Assembly (NCBI RefSeq): GCF_000381985.1
Contig: NZ_KB907340.1
Coordinates: 1 to 64,000, forward strand
DNA from: Novispirillum itersonii subsp. itersonii ATCC 12639
Lineage (GTDB): Bacteria; Pseudomonadota; Alphaproteobacteria; Rhodospirillales; Rhodospirillaceae
Reading direction: 5' to 3'
DNA length: 64,000 nucleotides
The first letter of the stretch is position 1; every line of letters begins with the position of its first letter. Made by a program: the position numbers and the translations under genes. Below, one piece after another: positions 62,504 to 64,000 of the stretch. Below the pieces are notes generated by a model. It saw only the letters and a list, made by a program, of their open reading frames with translations. It had not been told where the DNA came from and made no database searches.

Positions 62504-63673
62504 TTAAGCCCCGAATTCGGACTTCAGCGCGGCGACCAGATCAGTCTTTTCCCACGAGAAACCACCATCGGCCTCCGGGGTACGGCCAAAGTGACCATAC
62601 GCGGCGGTCCGGGCATAAATCGGCTTGTTCAGGCCCAGATGCTCACGGATACCACGCGGGCTGAGGTTCATCAGTTCCGGCAGGATCTTGGCCAGCTTGC
62701 CTTCATCAACCCGGCCGGTGCCGAAGGTGTTGACGTACAGCGACAGCGGCTTCGAGACGCCAATGGCGTAAGAGACCTGAATCAGGCACTTTTCAGCCAG
62801 ACCGGCGGCAACCACGTTCTTCGCCAGATAGCGGGTGGCATAAGCGGCAGAACGGTCAACCTTGGTCGGATCCTTACCGGAGAACGCCCCGCCACCGTGC
62901 GGAGCAGCGCCGCCGTAGGTGTCGACGATGATCTTGCGGCCGGTCAGACCGCAGTCACCATCGGGGCCACCGATGACGAAACGACCGGTCGGGTTGACGT
63001 AGAATTCATCTTCCGGGCACATCCAGCCTTCCGGCAGGGTTTCCAGAACATGCTTCCGCACCAGTTCACGGATTTCCGCCTGATCGGCATTGACGGCATG
63101 CTGAGTGGACACCACCACCGAAGTGGCACCGACCGGCTTGCCGTCAACATAGCGCAGGGTGACCTGCGACTTGGAGTCCGGGCCCAGCAGGGTGTTGCCA
63201 GCATGGCGGGCTTCAGCCAGAGACTTCAGGATCCGGTGGGAATACTGGATCGGGGCCGGCATCAGTTCCGGGGTCTCATCGCAGGCATAGCCGAACATGA
63301 TGCCCTGGTCGCCGGCGCCTTCGTCCTTATTCCCCAGAGCGTCAACGCCCTGCGCAATGTCAGAGGACTGGCTATGGACGTGGGAGATAATCTCCGCATC
63401 CTTCCAGTGGAAACCGTTCTGTTCGTAACCGATCGCCTTGATCGCCTCACGGGCCTTCTGCTTGAAGGTTTCGTGATTCAGATGATCCGGACCGCGGACT
63501 TCACCGGCCAGAACGACAAAATTTGTCGTCGCCAGTGTCTCGACAGCAACGCGCGCATACGGGTCAGCTTCAAGGAACAGATCGACGATCGTATCGGAAA
63601 TACGGTCACAGACCTTATCCGGATGCCCTTCAGAAACCGACTCGCTGGTGAAAAGGTAGTCTTTAAGCGCCAC
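62504..63673 (-). CDS. metK: S-adenosylmethionine synthetase
   Basis: A 389-residue enzyme making SAM from methionine and ATP. Signature parts are [40 protein letters not shown] and [21 protein letters not shown] chose the GTG complementary to 63671-63673 (VALKDYLF), because GGAGG precedes it by eight bases. The ATG at 63703 would add ten residues that the family lacks. The stop TAA lies in the loop TTCGGG-GCTTAAT-CCCGAA. No SAM-II or SAM/SAH riboswitch motif is evident upstream. Confidence 0.96.
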   Translation of the reverse strand: MALKDYLFTSESVSEGHPDKVCDRISDTIVDLFLEADPYARVAVETLATTNFVVLAGEVRGPDHLNHETFKQKAREAIKAIGYEQNGFHWKDAEIISHVHSQSSDIAQGVDALGNKDEGAGDQGIMFGYACDETPELMPAPIQYSHRILKSLAEARHAGNTLLGPDSKSQVTLRYVDGKPVGATSVVVSTQHAVNADQAEIRELVRKHVLETLPEGWMCPEDEFYVNPTGRFVIGGPDGDCGLTGRKIIVDTYGGAAPHGGGAFSGKDPTKVDRSAAYATRYLAKNVVAAGLAEKCLIQVSYAIGVSKPLSLYVNTFGTGRVDEGKLAKILPELMNLSPRGIREHLGLNKPIYARTAAYGHFGRTPEADGGFSWEKTDLVAALKSEFGA

Positions 63674-63882
63674 CTGATAATCCTCCGTCGCAGGGATCTG
63701 CATGACGCCCCCAGCCGACTGCGCTGACAGACCGGCCTTGGCGATGAACGAACAGGGGCGACCGGGACGACAGTACCCCGGTTTTCCCCAAATTTAACTG
63801 GCAGGGAGTATCGGAAATATGCGCACGACGCAAGCCCCACAGCGCAGCCGCCATGGTGATGTGCGTATATTATCAGGCTGGA

Positions 63883-64000
63883 TCATACCTGCTCGGCATC
63901 ATCCCGGACCTCTTCAGACCAGGTGTCGTCTCCCGACGGCACCCGCCCCGGAAGCCCAAGCCCCGGAATAACGGCCAGCGTCCGCGTCAGGTCGTAGATC
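63883..64000 (-). CDS. C-terminal end of an unidentified gene (partial)
   Basis: A frame open to the right edge ends at TGA complementary to 63883-63885. The visible 38 residues read IYDLTRTLAVIPGLGLPGR and then VPSGDDTWSEEVRDDAEQV. The acidic tail looks like a true C-terminus. In alphaproteobacteria a regulator or the lnt gene often stands before metK, but I cannot identify this one from so little. Confidence 0.6.
   Translation of the reverse strand, partial: IYDLTRTLAVIPGLGLPGRVPSGDDTWSEEVRDDAEQV

Noticed and set aside
63704-63880. SAM-II or SAM/SAH riboswitch before metK
   Set aside because: I looked for the conserved CACAACGGCUUCC-like core and a matching ribosome-site pairing on the minus strand and did not find them.

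Overview
The window is GC-rich bacterial chromosome, most likely from an alphaproteobacterium of the Rhodospirillales or a close relative. Support comes from a 1616-residue NAD-type glutamate dehydrogenase of the alphaproteobacterial kind, a PetP/PetR-type MarR plus response regulator pair, the metK-trmB order, and a set of small conserved genes (YchJ/SEC-C, Trm112, DUF971, LON-N, YbbN/CnoX-like thioredoxin). I cannot name the species from sequence alone. There is no phage, plasmid, IS element or CRISPR array. This looks like ordinary chromosome with a few accessory modules.

Layout. 1-7456 (minus): a type I secretion locus, with two different ABC ATPase/permeases, a HlyD adaptor and the N-terminal part of a giant repeat adhesin that runs off the left edge. 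7956-21732: housekeeping genes, including tRNA-Leu, a frameshifted phosphotransferase/kinase gene, YchJ, UspA, an MFS transporter, the large glutamate dehydrogenase, a Sel1-repeat protein, a ZntB-like transporter and a dienelactone hydrolase. 21883-27332: two tRNA-Gly genes, the ethanolamine module eutB-eutC-eat plus an AraC-type regulator, and a third tRNA-Gly. 27595-30568: thioredoxin-like chaperone, LON-N, Trm112, DUF971 and SDR genes in one plus-strand run. 30595-34346 (minus): multicopper oxidase, tyrosinase and a small haem-less cytochrome-like protein. 34430-36287: murI and a branched-chain aminotransferase. 36643-42315: putrescine ABC transporter potFGHI, divergent from a PuuB-like oxidase. 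42605-45200: MarR regulator, response regulator and histidine kinase. 45259-48028: a DUF2325 protein and an unknown protein behind a Fur/Mur-like palindrome, and a small orphan. 48205-53028: a six-haem cytochrome with a P460-like domain, then two glycosyltransferase-like genes. 53152-61615: a complete kdp potassium system with two tiny membrane proteins at its head and an extra exported protein between kdpC and kdpD. 61679-64000 (minus): trmB, metK and the tail of another gene.

How the genes fit together. Ethanolamine is imported by Eat and split by EutBC without microcompartment genes. Putrescine is imported by PotFGHI and probably oxidised by the divergent PuuB-like enzyme. KdpDE senses potassium limitation or turgor and drives KdpFABC. 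The T1SS probably exports the adjacent adhesin.

The most unusual signal is not a gene. At three unrelated loci (eatR, the PuuB-like oxidase, kdpE) the last codons and stop codon lie inside the first unit of a short tandem array (units 27, 39/40 and 29 bp). Each unit carries a small palindrome at or on the stop codon. More widely, many genes here have the stop codon in the loop of a short perfect hairpin. This looks like a REP-like or gene-terminus element system and is the observation I would check first.
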